Below are positions 31,634 to 39,765 of a DNA stretch of 42,174 bases, in pieces. The DNA comes from CAZPAV01 sp964584755 (GTDB taxonomy: Bacteria; Actinomycetota; Acidimicrobiia; Spongiisociales; UBA5794): assembly GCA_964584755.1 (NCBI GenBank), contig CAZPAV010000023.1, forward strand, positions 1 through 42,174. The letters are read 5' to 3'. Every line of letters begins with the position of its first letter. The first letter of the stretch is position 1. Under the pieces are notes generated by a model. The model saw only the letters and a list, made by a program, of their open reading frames with translations. It did no database searches and was not told the DNA's origin. The position numbers and the translations under genes were made by a program.

Positions 31634-32649
31634 TGGCGGACGGTGACACGCTCCTCGTGCTCGACGTCCGTCCTGACATCGAGTGGGTGCACCAGCTTCC
31701 CCTCCTGGGCCGGGCGCAGAGCATCACGGACTCCCTGGGCGGCCGACTGACAGGTCTCCTCGCGGGTGGACGGATCGGTGATGCCGCCGCCGACCTGAGC
31801 CGCTACGCGGATGAGGTTCTCGTCGTCGAGTCCCCGGTGTTCGAGGAGTACCACCCCGACGTTCTCGCGACGCTCGTCGAAGACGCCTGTCGAGAGACAG
31901 ATCCGGACCTGATCCTCCTCGGCCACACGCTCCAGGGTATGGACTTGGCGCCCAGGTTGGCACTGCGACTCGAGGCGTGGCTGGTCACCAACTGCCTCGA
32001 CGTGGTGGTGGCCAGGGGGGGACGGGAGCTGGTTTGCGAACGCCCTGTGCATCGTGGTCGCCTCCGAGCTCGACTGCGGCTCTCCGAGTTCCCGGCGGTC
32101 ATCACTCTCCAGCCCGGCGGCGCCGTCTCACCCCAGGAGCGCAACCGGGGAGAGGTCCGGTCCTTGGGTTTCGAGCCTCCGACCGAGCTCTCGATGACCA
32201 TCACCGGGGTGATCGGCCCGGACACCACGTCATTCGACGTGGACATCACCCGGGCCGACGTCGTCGTGGCGGCCGGCCGAGGCATCGGGGAACCCGATGC
32301 CTTCGTCATGATCGAGGAGCTGGCGGAGGCGTTGGGCGGCGTGGCGGCCTGTTCACGGCCCCTGGTGGACATGGGCTGGGTGGGGAGCGAGCGTCAGGTG
32401 GGGATCTCGGGGAAGACGGTCACGCCTCGGCTGTACGTGGCCTGCGGCATCTCGGGCGCGTTCGAGCACATCGTCGGGATGAAGGACTCTCGGGTCGTGG
32501 TGGCGGTGAACACCGACCCCGAGGCGCCGATCTTCCGGTACGCCAGGTACGGAATCGTCGGAGACCTGAACGAAGTGGTACCCGCGCTCACCGAAGTCGT
32601 GCGCTCCGTCCGCGGACAGAGCGTCGACACGCTCGAAGAGGAAGGCTGA
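31633..32649 (+). CDS. etfA: electron transfer flavoprotein alpha subunit
   Basis: This 338-residue EtfA has an N-terminal domain I and the C-terminal FAD-binding domain: ADVVVAAGRGIGEP, then RPLVDMGWVGSERQVGISGKTVTPRLYVACGISGAFEHIVGM and VAVNTDPEAPIFRYARYGIVGDLNEVVPAL. It is coupled to etfB by a TGATG overlap. The gene is dedicated to this locus, so the acyl-CoA dehydrogenase and possibly the following FAD oxidoreductase use it rather than a housekeeping Etf. Confidence 0.92.
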   Translation: MADGDTLLVLDVRPDIEWVHQLPLLGRAQSITDSLGGRLTGLLAGGRIGDAAADLSRYADEVLVVESPVFEEYHPDVLATLVEDACRETDPDLILLGHTLQGMDLAPRLALRLEAWLVTNCLDVVVARGGRELVCERPVHRGRLRARLRLSEFPAVITLQPGGAVSPQERNRGEVRSLGFEPPTELSMTITGVIGPDTTSFDVDITRADVVVAAGRGIGEPDAFVMIEELAEALGGVAACSRPLVDMGWVGSERQVGISGKTVTPRLYVACGISGAFEHIVGMKDSRVVVAVNTDPEAPIFRYARYGIVGDLNEVVPALTEVVRSVRGQSVDTLEEEG

Positions 32650-32659
32650 GGAGGCCGCC

Positions 32660-34282
32660 ATGGAGGACATGACCTTCGATGGGATCATCATCGGTGCCGG
32701 ACACAACGGGCTCATCACGGCCGCCTACCTGGCCAAGGCCGGTCTGAAGGTCGCCGTGTTCGAGTCGAGGCCGCAGATCGGAGGCGGTTTCACGACCGAG
32801 GAGGTCACGGCCCCAGGCTTCAAACACAATCTCCACACCATTCATGCCAAGCTGCATGACAGCCCGGCACACTACGATCTGGACCTGGCCCGGTACGGGG
32901 CTTCCTACCTCTTCCCCGATCCCAAGATGGCGTTCGTACGCCGGCAGGAGTGGTTCCTGTTGTACCAGGAGTCCGAGCGCAACGCCACCGCCATCGAACG
33001 GATCTCCCGGCGGGATGCTGCAACCTACCGGCGGGTCGCCGAGAAGTGGCATCGCTGGTACCTGGACTTCATTCTCCCGGAGCTCTACTCGCCCCCCAAG
33101 CCACCCGACCAGTGGGAGGCGGAGCTGCGTGCCCGGCCCGGCGGGGACGAGTACGTGGACGTCGTGTTGGGGTACAGCCCGCTCGAGTACTCGCAGGAGC
33201 TCTTCGAGTCGGAGTTCTGCCGGCTGTCACTCCAGCGCGGTGCCACCGCCGCCGAGTACGACATCTCCACCCGGGGGATCCCCGCGGTGGTCTTCGCACA
33301 CATCATCAACTGGTTCGCCGGCAAGACCGCCCTCATCCGTGGAGGAACCCGCGAGGCGGCCGAGGCGCTGGGGCGGTGCATCGAAGACCATGGGGGGCGC
33401 GTCTTCCTGGGCCAGCGCGTCGGCAAGATCATCGTGGAACGAGGCGCGGCTCGGGGTATCGCGCTCGAGAACGGCCGGGAAGTACGGGCGTCCCGCTTCG
33501 TCGCCAGCTCGATCGACCCGGTGCACACGTTCCTGGTGATGATCGACGACGAGGTGCTCCCCGCCGACGTGGCGGAGCGTGCCATGGCGTTCCAGTTCCG
33601 GGAGAGCTCGATCTTCCGTGTCCACCTCGCGCTCGAGGAGCCACCTCGTTTCACGATCGCCGAGCGGGAACCGGACATCAACCGGGCCTGGAAGTTCAAC
33701 GTCGGCTTCGAGAGCCCCGAGGATCTCGTCAAGATGGGTGAACAGGCTCGCTCCGGTCGGATCCCCGAGGCCTTGGGAGTGGATTTCGGGGTTATCACCA
33801 CCCACGATCCCTCTCAGGCGCCCGCAGGGAAACACACGGCATACGTCGGCGTGTTCGCTCCCTTCGAGCTCGCCGAGGGTGGGGCCGATGCCTGGAGCAG
33901 CGTGGCCGACGAGGCGGCCGGCCGCGTGCTGGCGAAGCTCCGTGAGTACGCCCCGAACATGACCGACGACAACATCGTGGGGCGGTTCTCCTACACCCCC
34001 AAGGACATCGAGGAGTTCCTCCCCGACATGATCAACGGCGACGTCTGCCAGGGCAAGATGTGCCCCGAGCAACTCGGCTACAACCGTCCCTGGCCTGGAA
34101 TGTCCCAGTACCGCACCCCGATCGAGAATCTCTACCTGTGTGGGGCCAGCACCCACCCGGGGGGTCACGCCATCGGTGGCCCCGGCTACAACGCGGCGGG
34201 GGTCATCGCCGATGATCTCGGGATCGACAGGTGGTGGAGACCCTTCGAACCGCGGAAGGTGATCCCCGAGGCGGTCCGGTGA
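32660..34282 (+). CDS. phytoene-desaturase-like FAD-dependent oxidoreductase
   Basis: This 540-residue flavoprotein has the N-terminal dinucleotide motif IIIGAGHNGLITAAYLAKAGLKVAVFE (GAGHNGL near 11-17). The C-terminal FAD block has LYLCGASTHPGGHAIGGPGYNAAGVIADDL, typical of the phytoene dehydrogenase/NAD(P)-FAD oxidoreductase family often found in catabolic clusters without carotenoid genes. Start at 32660 with GAGGAGG upstream. It follows etfA by 10 bp, hinting at electron exchange with Etf. Carotenoid synthesis is unlikely because no isoprenoid genes are near. It probably desaturates or oxidises the pathway substrate. Confidence 0.85.
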   Translation: MEDMTFDGIIIGAGHNGLITAAYLAKAGLKVAVFESRPQIGGGFTTEEVTAPGFKHNLHTIHAKLHDSPAHYDLDLARYGASYLFPDPKMAFVRRQEWFLLYQESERNATAIERISRRDAATYRRVAEKWHRWYLDFILPELYSPPKPPDQWEAELRARPGGDEYVDVVLGYSPLEYSQELFESEFCRLSLQRGATAAEYDISTRGIPAVVFAHIINWFAGKTALIRGGTREAAEALGRCIEDHGGRVFLGQRVGKIIVERGAARGIALENGREVRASRFVASSIDPVHTFLVMIDDEVLPADVAERAMAFQFRESSIFRVHLALEEPPRFTIAEREPDINRAWKFNVGFESPEDLVKMGEQARSGRIPEALGVDFGVITTHDPSQAPAGKHTAYVGVFAPFELAEGGADAWSSVADEAAGRVLAKLREYAPNMTDDNIVGRFSYTPKDIEEFLPDMINGDVCQGKMCPEQLGYNRPWPGMSQYRTPIENLYLCGASTHPGGHAIGGPGYNAAGVIADDLGIDRWWRPFEPRKVIPEAVR

Positions 34283-34308
34283 GTCGGCCCCGATCGAGGA
34301 GGCAGTCG

Positions 34309-35556
34309 ATGGACCGAGTCATGGAGCGACCAGCCGACCACCTTCCGCAGCTCAGCCTGGCCGAGCGGGATCGGAGGTGGGCCGCGGTCCGGAACGCCAT
34401 GGCCCAGAACGACGTGGAGGCTCTCATCGTCTGGGGCAACGACGTGTTCTTCAACATGGGGATGGCCAACTTCCGGTACCTGACCCACATCGGAGCCCAA
34501 CACGGCAACTGCGCCGCAGTGTTCCCGATGGAAGGGGACCCGATCGTCTTCCACGGGCCTCCGCACATGCACTTCCCCTTCTCGTTCTTGCGTGTCGCCC
34601 AGGATTGGGTTCCGGACGTGCGGCCGTTCCGAGGACCGCGTGGCGTCGTCGAGGGAGTCCGCGAACTCGGTCTGGAGCAAGGCTCGATCGGCCTGGTGGG
34701 GTTCTCGAACAAGCTGGTCGGCAACACGATTCCCCATCAGGCGGTCGTCGAGCTCGACGAGCTGTTGCCGCAGGCGCGGATCTCCGACCAGTCGGCCATC
34801 TTCGAGGACCTTCGACTGCTGAAGAGCGACGAGGAGATTGCGATGTTGTCGCGAGCCGGAGAACTGGCGCGGCGGTCCATCGTGCGTCTCCACGAGGCGG
34901 CCCGACCCGGGGTGCGCGAGTGTGAGGTGGGGGCCGCGATGGCCTACGAGCAGGTGGCCAACGGAGCCGACCCCCAGCCGTTCAACATGATGGCCGCCGG
35001 TCCGATCGAAGGCGATCCCGGCGTCTGGCACCTCAACCACGGGGTCGAGGACCAAACCACCCGTCCCCTCCGCGAGGGGGACCTCATCGTCTGTGAGTTC
35101 CACGCCAGCTACGGCGGCTACCTGGCCGCGGCAGAGTTCTCCGTCTACCTTGGGGGGCCCCCACCGGAGCTGGTCCGGATCGCCGAGGTCGCGGTCGAGT
35201 GTCTCAACACCTACCGGGAGACCATGCGGGCCGGCAACACGCTTCGCGAGGTGTGGGAAGCCGCTCGCCACCCCTGCCGGCGCGCCGGGTTGGACTTCGT
35301 GGAATTGGGTTTCCACGGCCACGGCTTGGCCTCCCCCGAGTGGCCGACGGTGGTGTACAAGAGTGGCCTGCTCGGGGGCGAGGGCCTCGAGGAGGTGAGA
35401 CTCGCAACGAACATGGTGTTCGGATTGAACATCGACATCTTCGATCCTCACTGGAAACCGAACGTCGGTGTCATGCTCGGCGACATGGTCCGAGTCACCC
35501 CCACCGGTGGGCAGTTCATGGTGGAGACCCCGCTCGACGTGTTCATCGGACGATGA
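34309..35556 (+). CDS. creatinase-like M24 (pita-bread fold) protein lacking metal ligands
   Basis: This 415-residue protein has the two-domain creatinase/aminopeptidase P layout, with a C-terminal M24 domain from about 175. In metallopeptidases the first ligands lie in a DxGxxxxGYxxD pattern; here it is CEFHASYGGYLAA, with Glu263 for the first Asp and Ala274 for the second. The later IEP- and E-type ligand segments are FGLNIDIF and MLGDMVRV, without the Glu ligands. The His segment HGHGLASPEW remains. Creatinase itself is a metal-free hydrolase of this fold that splits a C-N bond, a better model than peptidase. Start at 34309 has GAGGAGG; a GTG overlap start at 34279 is possible. Confidence 0.8.
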   Translation: MDRVMERPADHLPQLSLAERDRRWAAVRNAMAQNDVEALIVWGNDVFFNMGMANFRYLTHIGAQHGNCAAVFPMEGDPIVFHGPPHMHFPFSFLRVAQDWVPDVRPFRGPRGVVEGVRELGLEQGSIGLVGFSNKLVGNTIPHQAVVELDELLPQARISDQSAIFEDLRLLKSDEEIAMLSRAGELARRSIVRLHEAARPGVRECEVGAAMAYEQVANGADPQPFNMMAAGPIEGDPGVWHLNHGVEDQTTRPLREGDLIVCEFHASYGGYLAAAEFSVYLGGPPPELVRIAEVAVECLNTYRETMRAGNTLREVWEAARHPCRRAGLDFVELGFHGHGLASPEWPTVVYKSGLLGGEGLEEVRLATNMVFGLNIDIFDPHWKPNVGVMLGDMVRVTPTGGQFMVETPLDVFIGR

Positions 35557-35563
35557 GGCGGAC

Positions 35564-36337
35564 TCAGCGCTCCCCGACCACCCCGATCATGCTGTAGGCC
35601 TTGGCCCGGAGTTCGAGGAACCGGGAGTCCGACTTGGTGGCGAGCTGGTCTCGCGGTCGAGGGAGGTCCACGATGAGTTCTCCCATGAGCGAGCTGGGTC
35701 TCGAGGAGAGCACGAGAACGCGGTCCGCCAGGAAGATGGCTTCGTCGATGTCGTGGGTGACGAAGAAGACCGACAGCTCCAGCCGGCGCCACAGGTCGAG
35801 GATCATGTCCTCGAGCTGGATTCTCGTCTGGGCGTCGACGGAAGCAAAGGGCTCGTCCATCAGGAGTAGCTGGGGCGAGGCCGCGACCGCCCGGGCGATG
35901 GCGACCCGCTGCTGCATGCCTCCCGAGAGCTGCCACGGATAGTGCCTACCGAACTCGCGCAATCCAACGAGATCGAGGGCTTCCATGGTCTTGCGGCCGG
36001 ATTCGGCGCGGGGCAGTTTCGAAAGGGGGAAGCGGACATTCCGCTCGACGGACAGCCAGGGAAAGAGACTCCGGTTGTACTCCTGGAAGACCACTGCCAG
36101 CCACGAGGGCACTCCCGAGATGGGGACGCCTCGGTGCAGTATGCGGCCGGCGGTCGGAGTCAGCAAGCCCGCCACGATCCGCAAGAGCGTGGTCTTCCCG
36201 CAGCCCGAGGGGCCGATCACTACGAGGAACTCCCTCTCCTGCTGACTGAACGTCAGGCAGTCGATGGCAACGGTTCGGGTGCCTCCCGACTCGAAGGTCT
36301 TGGACACGCCATCGACGGTGATGAGCGGAGGGGTCAC
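35564..36337 (-). CDS. ABC transporter ATP-binding protein, SsuB/TauB type
   Basis: This 257-residue ATPase has Walker A GPSGCGKTT, signature LSGGMQQR, Walker B LLLMDEPFASVD and switch His in FFVTHDIDEA. The DPVT-like start is taken as the GTG at 36337 behind AGGAGA, close to the permease stop (TGATG spacing); the open frame to 36403 covers the permease end. It drives the two permeases upstream. Substrates for the class are sulfonates, nitrate, pyrimidines or aromatic acids. The gene converges on the M24-type gene with 7 bp between stops. Confidence 0.9.
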   Translation of the reverse strand: MTPPLITVDGVSKTFESGGTRTVAIDCLTFSQQEREFLVVIGPSGCGKTTLLRIVAGLLTPTAGRILHRGVPISGVPSWLAVVFQEYNRSLFPWLSVERNVRFPLSKLPRAESGRKTMEALDLVGLREFGRHYPWQLSGGMQQRVAIARAVAASPQLLLMDEPFASVDAQTRIQLEDMILDLWRRLELSVFFVTHDIDEAIFLADRVLVLSSRPSSLMGELIVDLPRPRDQLATKSDSRFLELRAKAYSMIGVVGER

Positions 36338-36338
36338 A

Positions 36339-37130
36339 TCATTCTCCTTGCCTCCCAGTGTGCCAAGCGAGCACTCGTCTCTCCACGGCGAGGAACCCGA
36401 CATTGAAGAGCCAACCCACGATTCCGAGCAGGAATACTGCCGAGTACATCTCCGCCACCCGGAACGTCCGTTGCGACGACAGGATCAGGTATCCGAGACC
36501 GCCGGTGGAGGCGATCATCTCGGAGAGAACCATCATGATCAATGCCATCGCCAAGGCGACACGAAGGCCCGCGAAGATCTGGGGGAGCGCCGCAGGCAGT
36601 ACGACCCGCCCCAGGAGACGTCTGTTCGAGCACTGCATGGTGCGAGCTGTCTCCACGTAGAGAGGATCGATCCGGCGAGCACCGTCGATGGCGTTGAGGA
36701 GGGCGGGTTCGAAGCATCCGAAGGCGATGACGGCGACCTTCATCGCCGAGCCGGTTCCCAATGCCAACAGGGCCAGGGGCAGGATGGCCGGCTTCGGAAG
36801 CGAGCGAAGGAACTCGATCTCGGGCCGCACCCAAGGATCGATTCGTCGGTAGTACCCGATGAGGATTCCCAGGACGACGCCCGCCACGACGCCGACCCCG
36901 TAACCGATCCCCGCCCGCGCCAACGACGGTAGGACGTCGGTGAAGAGCTGGTTGCCCGTGACGAGCTGCCAGGCCGATGCCCCGATGCTGCTTGCCGGAG
37001 CCATGAATCTCTGGCCGGTGCGGACCGCGACCACGTGCCAGAGGGCGATGACCGCAGCGAACACGACCCAGCCAAGCAACCTGAGATGCAGGGTCTTGCC
37101 GGTCTTGGGGGGACCGCCGATGACGATCAC
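36339..37130 (-). CDS. ABC transporter permease, SsuC/TauC type (second copy)
   Basis: This 263-residue permease of the binding-protein-dependent family has about six membrane helices. The coupling loop is YVETARTMQCSNRRLLGRVVLPAALPQIFAGLR (EAA-type motif). It starts at the GTG overlapping the stop of the first permease (GTGA at 37130-37127). An open frame from 37188 in another phase lacks hydrophobic segments and is not real. It most likely forms a heterodimer with the preceding permease. Confidence 0.88.
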   Translation of the reverse strand: MIVIGGPPKTGKTLHLRLLGWVVFAAVIALWHVVAVRTGQRFMAPASSIGASAWQLVTGNQLFTDVLPSLARAGIGYGVGVVAGVVLGILIGYYRRIDPWVRPEIEFLRSLPKPAILPLALLALGTGSAMKVAVIAFGCFEPALLNAIDGARRIDPLYVETARTMQCSNRRLLGRVVLPAALPQIFAGLRVALAMALIMMVLSEMIASTGGLGYLILSSQRTFRVAEMYSAVFLLGIVGWLFNVGFLAVERRVLAWHTGRQGE

Positions 37131-38005
37131 GTGACACCCTCCCTGCTCCAGGCGAGAAGGTGGCGTCGCAGGCCGAGAATGCCGACATTCAGGATCCAAC
37201 CCAGGAGTCCGGCCGCGACCATGCCTGCGTAGGTGAGTACGACCTGACCGCCGAAGCCCGCTGCGAGGATGTAGAACCCGAGGCCGTCTCCGCCTGCCAC
37301 CATCTCCCCGATGACCGTGAGGATCAGGGCGACCGATGCTGCGACGCTGAGCCCGGTTGCGACAGAGGGGAGCGCGGACGGGACCACGACTCGCAGTACG
37401 AGAGCGGTCCTCCTGAGGCCAAAACTCCGACCGGTTTCCAGCAACAGCGGATCGACGTGTCCGATACCGTAGATCGTGTTGAAGAGGATCGGCCAGAAGC
37501 AGGCGAACACGATGATGAAGAGCTTCATCTTCAGGCCGATTCCGGCAAAGAGAATGGCCACGGGGATGATGGCGACCGACGGAATCGGCCGGAGGAACTC
37601 GACCAACACGCGGCTACCGGCTTCGATCCATCTCGAGAGTCCGATGGCGAAGCCGGCCGGTATCGCCACGGCCGTCGCCAGCGCGAGGCCGAGCGCCCAA
37701 GCCTGCATGGTGACGAACACGGCTCCGGGGAGAGGACCGTTCTTCATCTCGCTCAGGAGCGTGGCGAAGATCCTCACCGTCGACGGTGCGTAGGTGGGGC
37801 TGAGGATCCCCAGTGCTCGCACCACCTCCCAGAGGAGCATGGCGATCGCGATGCTGGCGAGTCCCCGGAGCGAGTCGACTGCCTTGCCCCGGAGGCGGAG
37901 GAGCCGAGGCATGCCGCCGGGAACGTGCGCCGAGCCGAGCGGTTCCGGGGCCTCGCCCTGCGACGGCTGCACCGCATCCGATGCTGCCGGTTGGTCGTCC
38001 GACAC
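37127..38005 (-). CDS. ABC transporter permease, SsuC/TauC type (first copy)
   Basis: This 292-residue permease has a polar N-terminal stretch of about 45 residues and then six hydrophobic helices, with the coupling loop LLETGRSFGLRRTALVLRVVVPSALPSVATGL. It begins with a GTG at 38005 after AAGGAG and leads a three-gene minus-strand operon (two permeases, ATPase). A degenerate regulon-type operator lies 60-90 bp upstream. The missing binding protein is probably the NMT1-type lipoprotein at 17072-18100, at the other end of the locus. Confidence 0.88.
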   Translation of the reverse strand: MSDDQPAASDAVQPSQGEAPEPLGSAHVPGGMPRLLRLRGKAVDSLRGLASIAIAMLLWEVVRALGILSPTYAPSTVRIFATLLSEMKNGPLPGAVFVTMQAWALGLALATAVAIPAGFAIGLSRWIEAGSRVLVEFLRPIPSVAIIPVAILFAGIGLKMKLFIIVFACFWPILFNTIYGIGHVDPLLLETGRSFGLRRTALVLRVVVPSALPSVATGLSVAASVALILTVIGEMVAGGDGLGFYILAAGFGGQVVLTYAGMVAAGLLGWILNVGILGLRRHLLAWSREGVT

Positions 38006-38066
38006 TGAAGAATGCTCCTTGCTTCCTACGCGGGCTCAACTGAGGCGACCCAAACGTACCGCTCTG

Positions 38067-38092
38067 AAGAATAGCCAGTTCATTCTCAAGAA
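38067..38092. promoter_or_regulatory. weak regulon-type operator before the permease operon
   Basis: On the minus strand TTCTT, N5, TGAAC, N6, TTCTT. This follows the three-half-site plan but with one extra base and a weak centre. Accepted only because the operon belongs to the same locus. Confidence 0.35.
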
Positions 38093-38223
38093 TCCATCAG
38101 CAAGGTGATGCTCGCGCGATGCCAGCGGCGGGTCGGCTCTGCGTTCACCGGGCCTCTCGATCAGGAGCAGCTGAGGTGCGTCTGAGCCCTCGATGGAGAT
38201 CGCCGCCGGAATCATCCCAAGGT

Positions 38224-38395
38224 TCACGGTTGGTCTCCGGGGTGATGGTGTCTGTGTTTCTGGTTGTAGTCGATCCTGGCGTGCCGTGCCTGGCGGAGGC
38301 CGATCCGGCGGGTGGCGGACCTTGGCCGTGGTGTTCCTCGTCTGGGGTGAGGGAGCCGATCCCGGTGTGCGGCCGCACGGTGTCGTACTCGGTTC
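38224..38395 (-). pseudogene. C-terminal remnant of an IS3-type transposase
   Basis: On the minus strand TEYDTVRPHTGIGSLTPDEEHHG matches the end of the integrase core of IS3-type transposases (pattern N-x-x-R-x-H-x-x-I-G-x-x-T-P). After one frameshift near 38325 the neighbouring frame continues ATRRIGLRQARHARIDYNQKHRH, the usual tail. The catalytic part is missing. The stretches on either side (38093-38223 and 38396-38683) hold no recognisable gene. Confidence 0.6.
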
Positions 38396-38683
38396 TTCCG
38401 CGGCGAGTTCTGCGTCGAGGCCGGCGGGGTCGTCGATGTCTTCGAGGTGGGGCCAGTCTCCCCCGGGGTGGCCTGACCACGCTCACGTCGTTCTCCCCGG
38501 ACCTGCTCACCGAAACTCCCCACCCTCCGAGTGGAGATGCCGCGGGTCGGGGGGCCCTCTCGAGGTCGGTCATCAGCAACGGCGGGGCCGGTGAGGCGTC
38601 GACGCCGGTTGAAGAATGCGGCTCGCGTCTGAGTTCGCGCGACGAGTCGGCGTGGAGAACTTCCCACCGTGCGACGTGGCCGT

Positions 38684-39157
38684 TCACTCCACCTCGTCGA
38701 TCTCCTGGACCCGTTCGAGGACGTCGGTGAGGACCTCGGCCTCGGCGGTGGTGACGCGGTCGGCGAAGTACCGGGCGATGCCGGCGAGGTGAACCTCCGC
38801 GGCGGCGCGGAAGGCGGCGACTCCGGCGTCGGTGATGGTGATGCGGGTGGCCCGACGGTCGGTGTGGTCGGGGAGGCGCCGGAGGAGTCCCCTTCCCTCC
38901 AGGCGATCGACCAGGGCGGTGAGCCCCGACTTGGACAGCAACACCGAATCGGCCAGGTCGGCCATGCGGATCCCGGCCGCGCCCGCCTCGTAGGTGTGGA
39001 GCAGCGCGTCGTAGGAGGTGAGGTCGAGGTCGGTCTCGGCGCGGAGCTCCTGGTCGAGGCGGGGGGTGAGCCGACCGTGGACGGTCATGAGCGCCCGCCA
39101 GGCGCGCAGTTCGGGGCTGGAGGGGCGCAGCCTCGATCCGGGGCCTTGACGCTGCAT
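38684..39157 (-). CDS. MarR-family transcriptional regulator
   Basis: This 157-residue MarR protein has the winged-helix core YEAGAAGIRMADLADSVLLSKSGLTALVDRLEGRGLLRRLPDHTDRRATRITITDAG, with a well-kept DxRxxxxxxT wing. Start at the ATG at 39157; an ATG at 39178 is also in frame, and the frame reaches 39397. It is divergent from two small genes, with palindromes between them that it may bind. Such regulators often sense oxidants or phenolics; the ligand is unknown. Confidence 0.85.
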   Translation of the reverse strand: MQRQGPGSRLRPSSPELRAWRALMTVHGRLTPRLDQELRAETDLDLTSYDALLHTYEAGAAGIRMADLADSVLLSKSGLTALVDRLEGRGLLRRLPDHTDRRATRITITDAGVAAFRAAAEVHLAGIARYFADRVTTAEAEVLTDVLERVQEIDEVE

Positions 39158-39172
39158 TGGTTCCACTCTATA

Positions 39173-39215
39173 GTTCATTAGCGAACAGTCGATGATCGTA
39201 CGTTCGGATAGCGAA
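39173..39215. promoter_or_regulatory. two palindromes before the MarR gene
   Basis: GTTCATTAGCGAAC (39173-39186; outer GTTC/GAAC arms) and TTCGGATAGCGAA (39203-39215; TTCG-N5-CGAA) lie just upstream of the regulator. MarR proteins bind such paired palindromes for autoregulation. TAGCGAA is shared by both. Confidence 0.45.
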
Positions 39216-39396
39216 GTATAGCGGCGATCGACCTCGGGTCCAACGGAAGGGGCGACCCCCGGCCGGTGGTCGGGACGGTGCCGGACTTCACCTACCGAGG
39301 GATCGAGGACTTCCTCCGCGACGAGCTGCTCGCCGCGGAGTGAGGGGAGCAAGGTCCGCCCCAGGGCGGACATCGTGTCGGGACCGAAGGAGAGCA

Positions 39397-39678
39397 ATGA
39401 CGACGATCTTGGCCGTCAACCACGACGTGGCCGACTACGACGCCTGGAAGCGGGTGTTCGACGAGTTCCACGAGACCGAGCGGGGGGTGATGTTCCACCG
39501 GATCAACCGCAACGTGGACGACCCGAACAACATCACCGTGGTGCACGGGTTCGAGAGCATCGAGGCCGCCCGAGCCTTCGTCACCGACCCCGAGCTGGCC
39601 GCAGCCATGGGCCGGGCCGGGGCGACGAGCGCCCCCCGGATCGAGATCTACGACGAGGTGGAAGCCGTCGTCCGCTGA
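39397..39678 (+). CDS. small ferredoxin-like-fold protein (antibiotic-biosynthesis-monooxygenase-like)
   Basis: This 93-residue protein begins MTTILAVNHDVADYDAWKRVFDEF and has a second half ITVVHGFESIEAARAFVTDPELAAAM, the pattern of dimeric alpha/beta-barrel proteins. The start at 39397 follows GGAGAG. Function is not known; relatives are often stress-associated or enzymatic accessory proteins. It is divergent from MarR and probably regulated by it. Confidence 0.7.
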   Translation: MTTILAVNHDVADYDAWKRVFDEFHETERGVMFHRINRNVDDPNNITVVHGFESIEAARAFVTDPELAAAMGRAGATSAPRIEIYDEVEAVVR

Positions 39679-39765
39679 GGTCCGGGCGAGGGGCGCGGGG
39701 AGGGGACCGTCGCGACCTCTCCCGGAACCCGACCGTCTCTCGCCGCACGAACGCGAGGAGTGCTC

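Noticed and set aside
36334..37188. A 284-residue minus-strand protein in another frame
   Set aside because: It overlaps the hydrophobic permease in the correct frame, is Arg/Pro/Gly rich and has no family features.
39228..39343. Plus-strand frame reading AIDLGSN and ending FLRDELLAAE before a stop
   Set aside because: It resembles the start of a phosphatase-type motif only by chance, has no start codon in a sensible place and lies across the MarR promoter region.
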